The notes under the pieces were generated by a model. That model searched no databases. It worked only from the letters and a program-made list of their open reading frames with translations, and had not been told where the DNA came from. From positions 1 through 62,088 of the forward strand of contig CALIJZ010000015.1 in assembly GCA_938017795.1 (NCBI GenBank): a stretch of 62,088 bases of DNA. The letters run 5' to 3'. This DNA is from an uncultured Bacteriovoracaceae bacterium. Lineage in GTDB: Bacteria; Bdellovibrionota; Bacteriovoracia; Bacteriovoracales; Bacteriovoracaceae. A program made the translations under genes and the position numbers. Shown here in pieces: positions 50,889 through 58,502 of the stretch (position 1 is its first letter; each line of letters opens with the position of its first letter).

Positions 50889-52480
50889 ATGTTGCCAATT
50901 TTATATCAAATTTCTCTCATGAAAATCCTGGTAAACCTGCCATCGTGGCCTTGAAAGATCCTATGTTGGGGCTTGGGAAGAAAAAACGCGAGGTGTGTAC
51001 TTTTGATGAGTTGGATAAAAAAATCAATATTTATGCCAATAGTTTTATTAATAATGGTATAGAAAAGTCCCAAAAAGTTTTAATCTTCATCCCTCCCAGT
51101 ATTGAATTAATGTGTACAGTCTTTTCTTTATTTAAGATCGGTGCAATTCCTATTCTCATTGATCCAGGAATGGGAGTAGATCATCTTGTTAAACATATTG
51201 AAGCAGTTAAAGCCGATGCTTTGATTGGAATTTCTAAATCTTTATACTTGAAGAAATTAAAAAGTAAGTTTTTTAAAACTGTTAAAACAGCGATCAATGT
51301 CGATGGGAAATTATTAGGAACTTCCTTAGATAAAATCATTAAAGATCAGAGCAATGAATTTGAGGCCCATGACTTTGATAAAGATGAACTCGCCGCCATT
51401 TTGTTCACCTCGGGTGCGACTGGTCCAGCTAAAGGAGTCGAATATACAATGGGAATGTTTATTTCCCAAACTAGACAATTAAAAAGTACATTAAATCTTG
51501 TACATTCAGATCGAGATTTATCAGGCTTTCCTCTTTTTGCTCTTTTTTCTCTATGTATGGGACTAACAACTTATATTACGCAATCTATTGACGCAGCTAA
51601 ACCTGCAGCAACCAATCCCAAAAAATTAGTAAACGATTTAATTGAAAATAAGATTACGTTTGCAAACGGGTCTCCTAGTATTTGGAAAACGCTTATCCCT
51701 TATTTAAAGAATAAGAAAAGAAATATTAAAACTTTAAAGAAACTAGCAACATTTGGTGCACCAGTCTCTCATGATCTTTTAAGGCAACTTAAGGAAGTAT
51801 TACCAGATTGTGAAATTTATACTCCCTATGGAGCAACAGAGTCACTGCCAATTACAAATATTAGTAGCACTGTAATTTTAGGAGAGTCTTCTCAATTTAC
51901 GAAGAAAGGTAAAGGTGTATGTGTTGGATATCCTCTTAATGGGGTAAAGGTAAAGATTGATGGAGCCAAAAATTTTCATGGTCATCCGGCCGGAGAGTTA
52001 TTAGTCAATTCTAATATGACTTCTCTTAATTATTATGAAAATCCTCAAGAGAATGCCAAAGCAAAAACAAAAATTAATGATGAGGACTTTCATAGAATAG
52101 GTGATATGGGTTATTTTGATGACTGGGGAAGACTTTGGTATCTTGGGAGGCAATCTCATACACTCTATCAAGATTCGAACGTTCTCTATCCAACAAGCTT
52201 TGAAGGAGTGATTAATGCTCATACAAAAGTTAAAACATCAGCTCTCATTCAAGTAGAAGGACAAGCTTGTATGGCCATTATTTGTAATGATGATATTACG
52301 ATGGGGCCTGTTGCTAAAGAATCTTTTTTTAATGAATTAAGAGTTTTTTCTAAAAAATTAGTTCCTATTGATCAAATCAAAAAATTCTTTCTAGTGGAGA
52401 GTTTTCCAGTTGATATTAGACATAATATTAAAATAGATCGTCCGGCCCTTGGAGAGAGTTTAGAAGGTAAAGAAGATTGA
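50885..52480 (+). CDS. oleC: OleC beta-lactone synthetase (AMP-forming ligase family)
   Basis: 531 residues. The adenylation P-loop FTSGATGPAKG is at 174-184, followed by TPYGATESLP (A5) and GDMGYFDDWGRLWYLGR (A7-A8). OleC uses ATP to convert the beta-hydroxy acid from OleD into a beta-lactone. The C-terminal lysine region (HNIKIDRPAL) is present. It overlaps both neighbours by 4 bp, so the Ole enzymes are made in concert; in other bacteria OleBCD form one large complex. Confidence 0.92.
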   Translation: MNVANFISNFSHENPGKPAIVALKDPMLGLGKKKREVCTFDELDKKINIYANSFINNGIEKSQKVLIFIPPSIELMCTVFSLFKIGAIPILIDPGMGVDHLVKHIEAVKADALIGISKSLYLKKLKSKFFKTVKTAINVDGKLLGTSLDKIIKDQSNEFEAHDFDKDELAAILFTSGATGPAKGVEYTMGMFISQTRQLKSTLNLVHSDRDLSGFPLFALFSLCMGLTTYITQSIDAAKPAATNPKKLVNDLIENKITFANGSPSIWKTLIPYLKNKKRNIKTLKKLATFGAPVSHDLLRQLKEVLPDCEIYTPYGATESLPITNISSTVILGESSQFTKKGKGVCVGYPLNGVKVKIDGAKNFHGHPAGELLVNSNMTSLNYYENPQENAKAKTKINDEDFHRIGDMGYFDDWGRLWYLGRQSHTLYQDSNVLYPTSFEGVINAHTKVKTSALIQVEGQACMAIICNDDITMGPVAKESFFNELRVFSKKLVPIDQIKKFFLVESFPVDIRHNIKIDRPALGESLEGKED

Positions 52481-53463
52481 TTCTCATTACTGGTGGCACA
52501 GGTTTTTTAGGGCTTCATATTGCTGAACTTTTCCAGTCTCAAGGCATTGAAGACTTACTCCTTTTAAGTACTTCTATAAAGAAAAATATATATTTTAGTC
52601 AAGTTGCTTGTGACTTAAGAAATACTGCTGAACTAGAAAATATTTTCAAAAAACATCCTATTAAAACGATTATTCATACTGCTGCAAAGGCCGGAGTTTG
52701 GGGAAATAAAAAAGACTATATGGATATAAATTTTAAGGCCACTAAGACCTTATTAGAGCTATCTCAGAAATTTGAAGTGAATAAATTTATTTATACATCC
52801 ACTCCAAGTGTTGTCTTTGGCCGAGATTCGATTATTAATGGTGACGAGAGTATCAAATATCCAAAGAAATATCTAACCCACTATGCTCATTCTAAAGCTT
52901 TAGCCGAAGAATTAGTCCTACAAAATAATAGTAAATCATTTCAAACTATTGCTCTAAGACCACATCTTATTTGGGGACGAGGGGACCGACATTTAATTCC
53001 TAGATTAATAACCCGATATAAGTTAGGAAAATTAAAACAAGTTGGAAATGGAAAAAATTTAGTAGATATTATTCATGTAAAAAATGCTGCTTATGCTCAT
53101 TTTTTAACTTTTAAGAAAATGCAAGAAGATAAAAAGTTTGGTGGCAATGCTTATTTCATAGGCCAAGAAAAGCCTGTTAATCTGTGGAGTTTTTTAAAAA
53201 AAATTCTAGAGTTAAGGTTTAAAAAGGTTAAACTTAACATTTTACCTTCAAAGCTTTGTTATTTCATTGGAGCGATATCAGAGTTTGTTTATAGACTATT
53301 AGGGATAAAAAGTGAGCCGCTCATGACACGTTTTATAGCCTTGCAATTATCTAAAGATCATTATTTCAGTCATGATAGAGCTAAAAGAGACTTTGGCTAT
53401 AAAGAAATCATAACGACACAGGATGGATTAAATGACTTGAGAGAGTTCGTAAATCAATTATAA
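52477..53463 (+). CDS. oleD: OleD NAD(P)-dependent beta-keto acid reductase
   Basis: 328 residues from a TTG overlapping the oleC stop. Extended SDR: TGGTGFLG (residues 5-12), STPSVVFG, and Tyr136-x3-Lys140 in HYAHSKALAEE, as in 3-beta-HSD-like enzymes. OleD reduces the beta-keto acid made by OleA to the beta-hydroxy acid used by OleC. TTG is the only start compatible with the N-terminal Rossmann strand (ILITGGTG). Confidence 0.9.
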   Translation: MILITGGTGFLGLHIAELFQSQGIEDLLLLSTSIKKNIYFSQVACDLRNTAELENIFKKHPIKTIIHTAAKAGVWGNKKDYMDINFKATKTLLELSQKFEVNKFIYTSTPSVVFGRDSIINGDESIKYPKKYLTHYAHSKALAEELVLQNNSKSFQTIALRPHLIWGRGDRHLIPRLITRYKLGKLKQVGNGKNLVDIIHVKNAAYAHFLTFKKMQEDKKFGGNAYFIGQEKPVNLWSFLKKILELRFKKVKLNILPSKLCYFIGAISEFVYRLLGIKSEPLMTRFIALQLSKDHYFSHDRAKRDFGYKEIITTQDGLNDLREFVNQL

Positions 53464-53482
53464 TGTTTGAAAAGGATCAATA

Positions 53483-54061
53483 ATGAAAAGTTTTTTCATA
53501 TTTCTATTTATTAGTTTTAACCTGATTGCTGGTGGAGCTGAACCAAGCCAAGTAGTTAATAATGCAACCGCACAAAAAGCAACAACAAAGTTGGAAAATA
53601 GTAAAACTAAATCAACAAGTGCTAAGGCCCAAGAATTTTTTGGTTTAGAATGGTTTGATAAAGATAAAAAGAAACTTCCTCATATGAGATTAAAAGATTT
53701 GAAAGGTAAGTTAACATTTATAAATGTTTTCTTAAAAACTTGTCCCGGATGCCCTAAAAGTCATAAGATCTTTAAAAAACTAACTCAAAAATATAAATCT
53801 AGAAAAGATATTCAGTTTTTAGGGGTGCAATCAGTTTCATATGGGCATAAGCAGAATTCAGAAAGAGAATTACATGAAATTCGAGCAAAGTATGGATATG
53901 AATTTCCAATGGCCCAAGACAATCAAGCAGTAATTATTATGCAATACGGAGCAGGTGGAACACCCTGGAATATAGTTTTAGGTCCACAAGGGCAGATTGA
54001 ACATAATTACTTTTTTATTAGCGAACAAGATGCTGATAAATATGTTAAGAAATTTTTATAA
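53483..54061 (+). CDS. Secreted thioredoxin-like protein (TlpA/peroxiredoxin type)
   Basis: 192 residues with a signal peptide (MKSFFIFLFISFNLIAGG), a Thr/Lys/Ala-rich linker (20-50) and a thioredoxin fold: FINVFLKTCPGCPKSHK with the CPGC redox pair and the cis-Pro loop GGTPWNIVLGP. It acts in the periplasm as a disulfide or thiol oxidoreductase. It follows oleD by 19 bp with its own ribosome site and may be cotranscribed. A direct role in hydrocarbon synthesis is not obvious, since OleA-D are cytoplasmic. Confidence 0.8.
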   Translation: MKSFFIFLFISFNLIAGGAEPSQVVNNATAQKATTKLENSKTKSTSAKAQEFFGLEWFDKDKKKLPHMRLKDLKGKLTFINVFLKTCPGCPKSHKIFKKLTQKYKSRKDIQFLGVQSVSYGHKQNSERELHEIRAKYGYEFPMAQDNQAVIIMQYGAGGTPWNIVLGPQGQIEHNYFFISEQDADKYVKKFL

Positions 54062-54068
54062 TCTCTAT

Positions 54069-55220
54069 TTATTGTCTTGGTAAATATGTTACTTGAATTT
54101 CTGCACTTTCAGAAGGTGCTTCAGAGAATATAATTGATTGTGTATTTTCATTATATTCCCATTTTGTATCTGAAAGTATTTCTCCATTTACCTTTACTTC
54201 TAGACTAGGCAAATAAGGCTTGGTCTTAAGTTTAAAGTTTGTAATTAAGTCTGAGATTGAATCTCCTAAGTTTTTTAAAACGTTTGCAAAGTTGTTAGAA
54301 TTTATATCTCCATTAACTCCATTTTGAAGTTGAGAGGCTTCAATATACTTTGTACCTTTTGATGCAGATGATGTTTGAGGCGAAACCTGATCAACTATAG
54401 AATGAATTCTAAGTTTTTCTGATTTTTCTACATATTTTTTTAAATCAGTAATATTTTCTTGAGCTGAAATATTAGTTGAAAAATCATTCTCATCCGAAAC
54501 ATAAATAACATTCAAATAAGAAGACTTACTTTCTAATAATTTTCCCGAAGAAGAAGCTAAATACTCCTGAGCAGATGCGAATCCTTGTTCTTTACCAGAG
54601 CCATCGATACCTACTTCGATTAATCGAGTAAAGTCTTGTACGAAAGTTGTTTCATTTTGTTTGAGTTTCTCGGAAGTTAAAATATCTTCAGCTGGAATGA
54701 CTTTTCTTTTTAGCGGATCCATATTACTTGTTGTCGTAATCCCCATAGTGAAGTTAATATCTTTTGTTTTGAACGAATTAATAAAACTATTAAAATTAGT
54801 AGCTAGATTTTCTTGATCCAACCTCATTGAACCTGAATCATCAATAACCCACAAAATTCCTGTATGAGCTCTATTGTTTTGATTAAAGATATCTACCTGC
54901 TGAGCTGGACATGTATTATTTAATTGAGCTTCAGCAAAATTAGATTTATATTTTTCAAAAGCTTCTTTAAGTGAGCTATCAAAAATTAAACATCCTTCAA
55001 ATTCACAAGTACCAGAATCAACTTCAGCTAACTTATCAAAGTTTAGAGCAATATCAATTGTACATCCTTCAGGCTTGGCCGGTAAAACAATAACTGGAGA
55101 AGGCTCTACTTTTCCGGTAATAACATTTGTAGATTTACTACAAGAGCTCAAAACAGCGAATGCTAAAATATTTACCAAGATAAAATTTATAGCTTGTTTG
55201 AATTTTTTTACGTTTTTCAT
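54069..55220 (-). CDS. VWA-domain lipoprotein
   Basis: 383 residues. Lipobox VLSSC (Cys27). Cys pairs at about 53-75 precede a von Willebrand A domain: WVIDDSGSMR is the MIDAS metal site (DxSxS), with TTTSN and SDENDFS supplying the further ligands. The C-terminal 70 residues look like a small Ig-like beta domain (LEVKVNGEILSDTKWEY). Such proteins bind ligands at the cell surface. It converges with the ole operon (7-bp gap). Confidence 0.85.
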   Translation of the reverse strand: MKNVKKFKQAINFILVNILAFAVLSSCSKSTNVITGKVEPSPVIVLPAKPEGCTIDIALNFDKLAEVDSGTCEFEGCLIFDSSLKEAFEKYKSNFAEAQLNNTCPAQQVDIFNQNNRAHTGILWVIDDSGSMRLDQENLATNFNSFINSFKTKDINFTMGITTTSNMDPLKRKVIPAEDILTSEKLKQNETTFVQDFTRLIEVGIDGSGKEQGFASAQEYLASSSGKLLESKSSYLNVIYVSDENDFSTNISAQENITDLKKYVEKSEKLRIHSIVDQVSPQTSSASKGTKYIEASQLQNGVNGDINSNNFANVLKNLGDSISDLITNFKLKTKPYLPSLEVKVNGEILSDTKWEYNENTQSIIFSEAPSESAEIQVTYLPRQ

Positions 55221-55533
55221 TGTTTTTCCTCATCATACGTTTCTATCTATTATGATAATTGGCTACATGCTGATTCTGGCTCTTTCAGGTCAAGTAAATG
55301 GAGGAGTACCAGTAAAATTAGGTACTTACGTGTTGCCTTGTTCGCCACTGAATTTCATTAAATGCCATGAAATATTGGCAATATTAAACCTCAGTCTCAT
55401 TTTCTAACCTAAGTGATTGAAATTATGTGTATTGGTTTGGATGTTGTAAATATTACGCATGACGACAAATGATAAGACGTGATGTGTTATAAATCTTTCG
55501 AACGAATCAACCCACCCTTGAATAGGAGAGAAA
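55221..55533. other. 313-bp intergenic region between two lipoprotein genes
   Basis: Divergent promoters for the VWA lipoprotein and the GDEPT-repeat lipoprotein must lie here. A short inverted repeat AGTACC-N10-GGTACT occurs near 55307-55328, and AGGAG just before the ATG at 55534 is the ribosome site. No convincing small ORF, RNA gene or clear promoter was found. Confidence 0.4.
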
Positions 55534-56523
55534 ATGAAAAGACAAGTTTTATCAATTTTAGTTTTCGGTGCTCTTTTAATCAGCTGTCAAAATAACGCTA
55601 GATTAGGAGATTCCGGAGTAAGTGCAAAAGATTCAACACCAGCTGTTACAGCTTCTGTTGATGATACAACTGGAGATAACGCAACTGGTGACGAGCCAAC
55701 TGGTGACGAGCCAACTGGTGACGAGCCAACTGGTGACGAGCCAACTGGTGACGAGCCAACTGGTGATGAGCCAACTGGTGATGAGCCAACTGGTGATGAG
55801 CCAACTGGTGACGAGCCAACTGCTGTATCAAATGCAGTTTCAGCAGATGCTATAAATCAAGCCATGACCAAAAGCGTATTAGAAAAGACAAAAGGTGGAA
55901 ATCTTGAAGACATCTATGTAAGTATGGAAGATGGTAAGCCCGTTGTTAAATATTTTAAATTAAAAGGTGCTGAAGGTTACTCTCTAGTAACTCCAGAAAT
56001 GTTAGAAGAGTGTGGAGACTTTGATACATTAATTACTCATTTAAATTCTGAAGTTTCAGTTGATGAAGTAAAAGTTTCTAAAGAAGCTAGTGAAGCTAAA
56101 GATGCTGTTGATCAGGCCAGAGCATGTTTATATGAACAAGAACTTTTAGATATGACTAGTATTAGTAATATCAATAAGATTTTTAATACTGAATTAGCTG
56201 CAGTTAACGCTTTAAATTCTGAGCATCCAAATAATACTGACAACGTTCACGAAGCGTTTAGAAGAACTGAGCTTGTTTTAGCTAAGAATATTAATGAAGT
56301 TTCAAAAGCTTATGGTTCTAAAGTTGTTGTGAGTAATTTACAAATTGATCAAAAATTTGAAAATTGGAATAACAATGATAAAAACCACCTTAGTGAATAT
56401 AAGAAAGTATCAATGGATTATGATACAGGGGTTGAAGTAAAGCCTTACTCAGCTAAATCAGGGCTTTTAAGATCTGCTTCAAGTAAGTTTGCAAGTGATC
56501 TTTATGATATGATTAGTCTATAA
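55534..56523 (+). CDS. Lipoprotein with acidic pentapeptide tether
   Basis: 329 residues. Lipobox LLISC (Cys18). Nine perfect GDEPT repeats (residues 52-96) form an acidic Pro-rich tether. The remaining 230 residues are acidic, helix-rich, with two Cys (near 161 and 198), and match no known domain; segments such as DEVKVSKEASEAKDAVDQAR suggest helical bundles. It is located between the two lipid-synthesis operons but has its own promoter region and terminator. Probably an outer-membrane surface lipoprotein. Confidence 0.75.
   Translation: MKRQVLSILVFGALLISCQNNARLGDSGVSAKDSTPAVTASVDDTTGDNATGDEPTGDEPTGDEPTGDEPTGDEPTGDEPTGDEPTGDEPTGDEPTAVSNAVSADAINQAMTKSVLEKTKGGNLEDIYVSMEDGKPVVKYFKLKGAEGYSLVTPEMLEECGDFDTLITHLNSEVSVDEVKVSKEASEAKDAVDQARACLYEQELLDMTSISNINKIFNTELAAVNALNSEHPNNTDNVHEAFRRTELVLAKNINEVSKAYGSKVVVSNLQIDQKFENWNNNDKNHLSEYKKVSMDYDTGVEVKPYSAKSGLLRSASSKFASDLYDMISL
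55687..55821 (+). repeat. Nine 15-bp tandem repeats (GDEPT codons)
   Basis: Nine units of GGTGA(C/T)GAGCCAACT. They differ only at one synonymous position: five GAC, then three GAT, then one GAC. Near identity at the DNA level indicates recent expansion by slippage or unequal exchange. Copy-number change would keep the reading frame and alter tether length. Confidence 0.95.
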
Positions 56524-56556
56524 AATTAGTTAATCAATAAATTGAATTTTAAAAAT

Positions 56557-56583
56557 GGCCTTGTGAATACAAGGCCTTTTTTT
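56557..56583. terminator. Bidirectional intrinsic terminator
   Basis: GGCCTTGT (56557-56564) and ACAAGGCC (56569-56576) form a perfect 8-bp stem with a GAAT loop, followed by a run of T on the plus strand. On the minus strand ATTTTT follows. It ends the lipoprotein gene and also the convergent fabI operon. Confidence 0.88.
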
Positions 56584-57367
56584 ATAAACTTTTTGAAAAA
56601 TCTTTAACAACTTTTTGATCAAAATAATTCACATTCATTCCAGCGTCTACGACTATTTCACTGGCATTGATCCCAGATGACCTTGTTGAAAGTAAAAAAG
56701 CAATTGTATCTGCCACCTCTTGAGTATCAAGGTTTTTCTTTCTAAGAGTTAATTGTTCACAATAAAGATAGTTTTCTACATAAGTGGGAATTCCTGCAGC
56801 CGCAGAAGTCTTTAAGGGACCGGCGGCAACACTATTAAATCTAACTTGAGAAAACTCAGAAAATGATTTAGCCAAATAATCAATGCTTGAGCTTAGTAAA
56901 GCTTTAATAGGTCCCATATAACCATAATTAGTAGCTCTAAGGTTGCTGATAGAAACTGTAACAATTGAAGCATTGGTACTAAGTTTAGTTTTAAGAGCAT
57001 TTGATAACTCTACAAGTGAGTAGGCGCTAATTCTCAAAGCCTCAGAAAATTCTTCAAAGCTCGTTTCATGAAACGAGGCAGATTCAAAGCGGGCAAAAGC
57101 TACAGAGTGAACAACTCCATCTATAGGGGGTTCTGGTAAGCTCTCTACTAAGTTCTTAATACTATCTAATTGAGAGAGATCAGTTTTTATAACTAAAGAG
57201 TCAGGGAATTTTTTCTTACAAAATTCTATTTGATTTTCATTTTGAACGGAAAAAATTAAAGAGGCTCCATTTTCTTGTAAGACTTGAGCTGTAAAAGTAG
57301 CTACACTTTTTTTATTATTTACACCAGTAATGAGAAATGTTTTATCTTCAAGGTTTAAAAAATTCAT
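56582..57367 (-). CDS. FabI-like enoyl-ACP reductase
   Basis: 261 residues from the ATG at 57367, which overlaps the dehydratase stop (ATGA). FabI-type SDR: FLITGVNNKKSVA (atypical nucleotide loop), HSVAFARF, Tyr148-x6-Lys155 in NYGYMGPIKA, and AAGPLKTSAAAGI matching the FabI AGPIRT block. It reduces the trans-2-enoyl-ACP at the end of each elongation cycle. The Tyr that lies ten residues before the catalytic Tyr in E. coli FabI (SY) appears as Ile (VSIS), so specificity may be altered. Last gene of the operon. Confidence 0.85.
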   Translation of the reverse strand: MNFLNLEDKTFLITGVNNKKSVATFTAQVLQENGASLIFSVQNENQIEFCKKKFPDSLVIKTDLSQLDSIKNLVESLPEPPIDGVVHSVAFARFESASFHETSFEEFSEALRISAYSLVELSNALKTKLSTNASIVTVSISNLRATNYGYMGPIKALLSSSIDYLAKSFSEFSQVRFNSVAAGPLKTSAAAGIPTYVENYLYCEQLTLRKKNLDTQEVADTIAFLLSTRSSGINASEIVVDAGMNVNYFDQKVVKDFSKSL

Positions 57368-57765
57368 ACTAGAGCACAAGAGAAATTAATTGTTAAAATA
57401 GTTTTCTCTTCTTTTAGGATTTTTCCTTTTAAATGGAAGGCATTTTCAAGAGACTCAATTATCTCAACATGTATATGTACTAATTCATCTGGTTTTAGAA
57501 AATTCTTGAATTTAGTGTTTTGTATTCTTGTGACAATGGGAGTTTTGTCTTTTCCCTTCATTAAAATGGCCCCTGATTGAAAAACAGCTTCGCATAATAA
57601 AACTCCGGGTACAATTGGGTTGTCTGGAAAGTGGCCCTGGAAGAATTCATAGTTAGACTCAAAAGTAGTGGATGTTGAAATTGAACTTTCAGTTTGGTCT
57701 AAAATTTTTCGAACGAATAAAAATGGTTCTCTATGAGGAATAGCACTTTTAATATCAAAACTCAT
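57364..57765 (-). CDS. FabZ-like 3-hydroxyacyl-ACP dehydratase
   Basis: 133 residues, single hot-dog fold. PHREPFLFVRKI and GHFPDNPIVPGVLLCEAVFQ carry His45 and Glu59, the catalytic pair of FabZ. It dehydrates 3-hydroxyacyl-ACP. It is diverged from housekeeping FabZ, consistent with a dedicated pathway copy. Coupled to fabG and fabI by 4-bp overlaps. Confidence 0.88.
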   Translation of the reverse strand: MSFDIKSAIPHREPFLFVRKILDQTESSISTSTTFESNYEFFQGHFPDNPIVPGVLLCEAVFQSGAILMKGKDKTPIVTRIQNTKFKNFLKPDELVHIHVEIIESLENAFHLKGKILKEEKTILTINFSCALV

Positions 57766-58502
57766 AGTCCACCAGTAATTTCAATAGTAGAGCCTGTAAT
57801 ATAACCTGCTTGATCAGTAGATAGAAATAAAACTGCATCTGCAACTTCACTCGCTTTTCCAAACCTTCTCATGGGAACTTGCTTTTTATATTCTTTTACC
57901 TGTTCTTCAGGTAAATCATCTATTAACTCTGTTTCAATAAAGCCTGGAGCAATAGAATTAATTGTAATATTTTTCTTTGCAACTTCTTTACTTAAACTTT
58001 TTGCAAAAGCAATTTGTCCAGCTTTTGAGGCCGAATAATTTGTTTGACCAGGAAGACCCAGAACTCCAGCTATAGAGCTGACGTTTACAATTCTTCCATA
58101 TCGATTTCTAAGCATCTTTGCGACTGCAAACTTAGTCATATTAAAAGTACCTTTTAGGTTCGTATTAATAACATTGTCCCATTGGTCTTCTTTCATCATA
58201 AGTAATAGATTATCTTGTCTAATACCAGAGTTATTAACAAGTATATCGATTTGAGTTTCATCATATTTGGCAAAGAAACTCTCACATGCATTATAATCTG
58301 AAACATCTAAGCTAGCGATAAAGAGTCTTTCTCCTAATGCACCAAGTTCAGACTTAAAAGCATTAGCTGCTTCGTGGTTAGATCTATATATTGCTATAAC
58401 ACTCCCACCTGCATTCAAAAAAGCTTTAGAGATCTCTTTTCCAATTCCACGCGTTCCACCTGTGACAATTGCAGTTTTATTTTCAAAATTAAAGCTGAGC
58501 AT
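57762..58502 (-). CDS. FabG-like 3-oxoacyl-ACP reductase
   Basis: 246 residues from the ATG at 58502 (AGGATGAG just upstream; longer frames lack a site). SDR motifs: TGGTRGIG (residues 14-21), NNSG, Ser in VNVSSIAG and Tyr156-x3-Lys160 in NYSASK; the C-terminus has APGFIETEL and ITGG. It reduces 3-oxoacyl-ACP with NADPH. The start lies within the 3' end of the flavoenzyme gene (14-bp overlap), so translation is coupled. Confidence 0.92.
   Translation of the reverse strand: MLSFNFENKTAIVTGGTRGIGKEISKAFLNAGGSVIAIYRSNHEAANAFKSELGALGERLFIASLDVSDYNACESFFAKYDETQIDILVNNSGIRQDNLLLMMKEDQWDNVINTNLKGTFNMTKFAVAKMLRNRYGRIVNVSSIAGVLGLPGQTNYSASKAGQIAFAKSLSKEVAKKNITINSIAPGFIETELIDDLPEEQVKEYKKQVPMRRFGKASEVADAVLFLSTDQAGYITGSTIEITGGL

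Noticed and set aside
55075-55407. Plus-strand frame of about 110 codons
   Set aside because: It is antisense to the start of the VWA lipoprotein gene, has no ribosome site and no protein-like pattern.
55687-55821. Tandem 15-mers as phase-variation switch
   Set aside because: Gain or loss of 15 bp keeps the frame, so on/off switching by frameshift is not expected; only length variation is.
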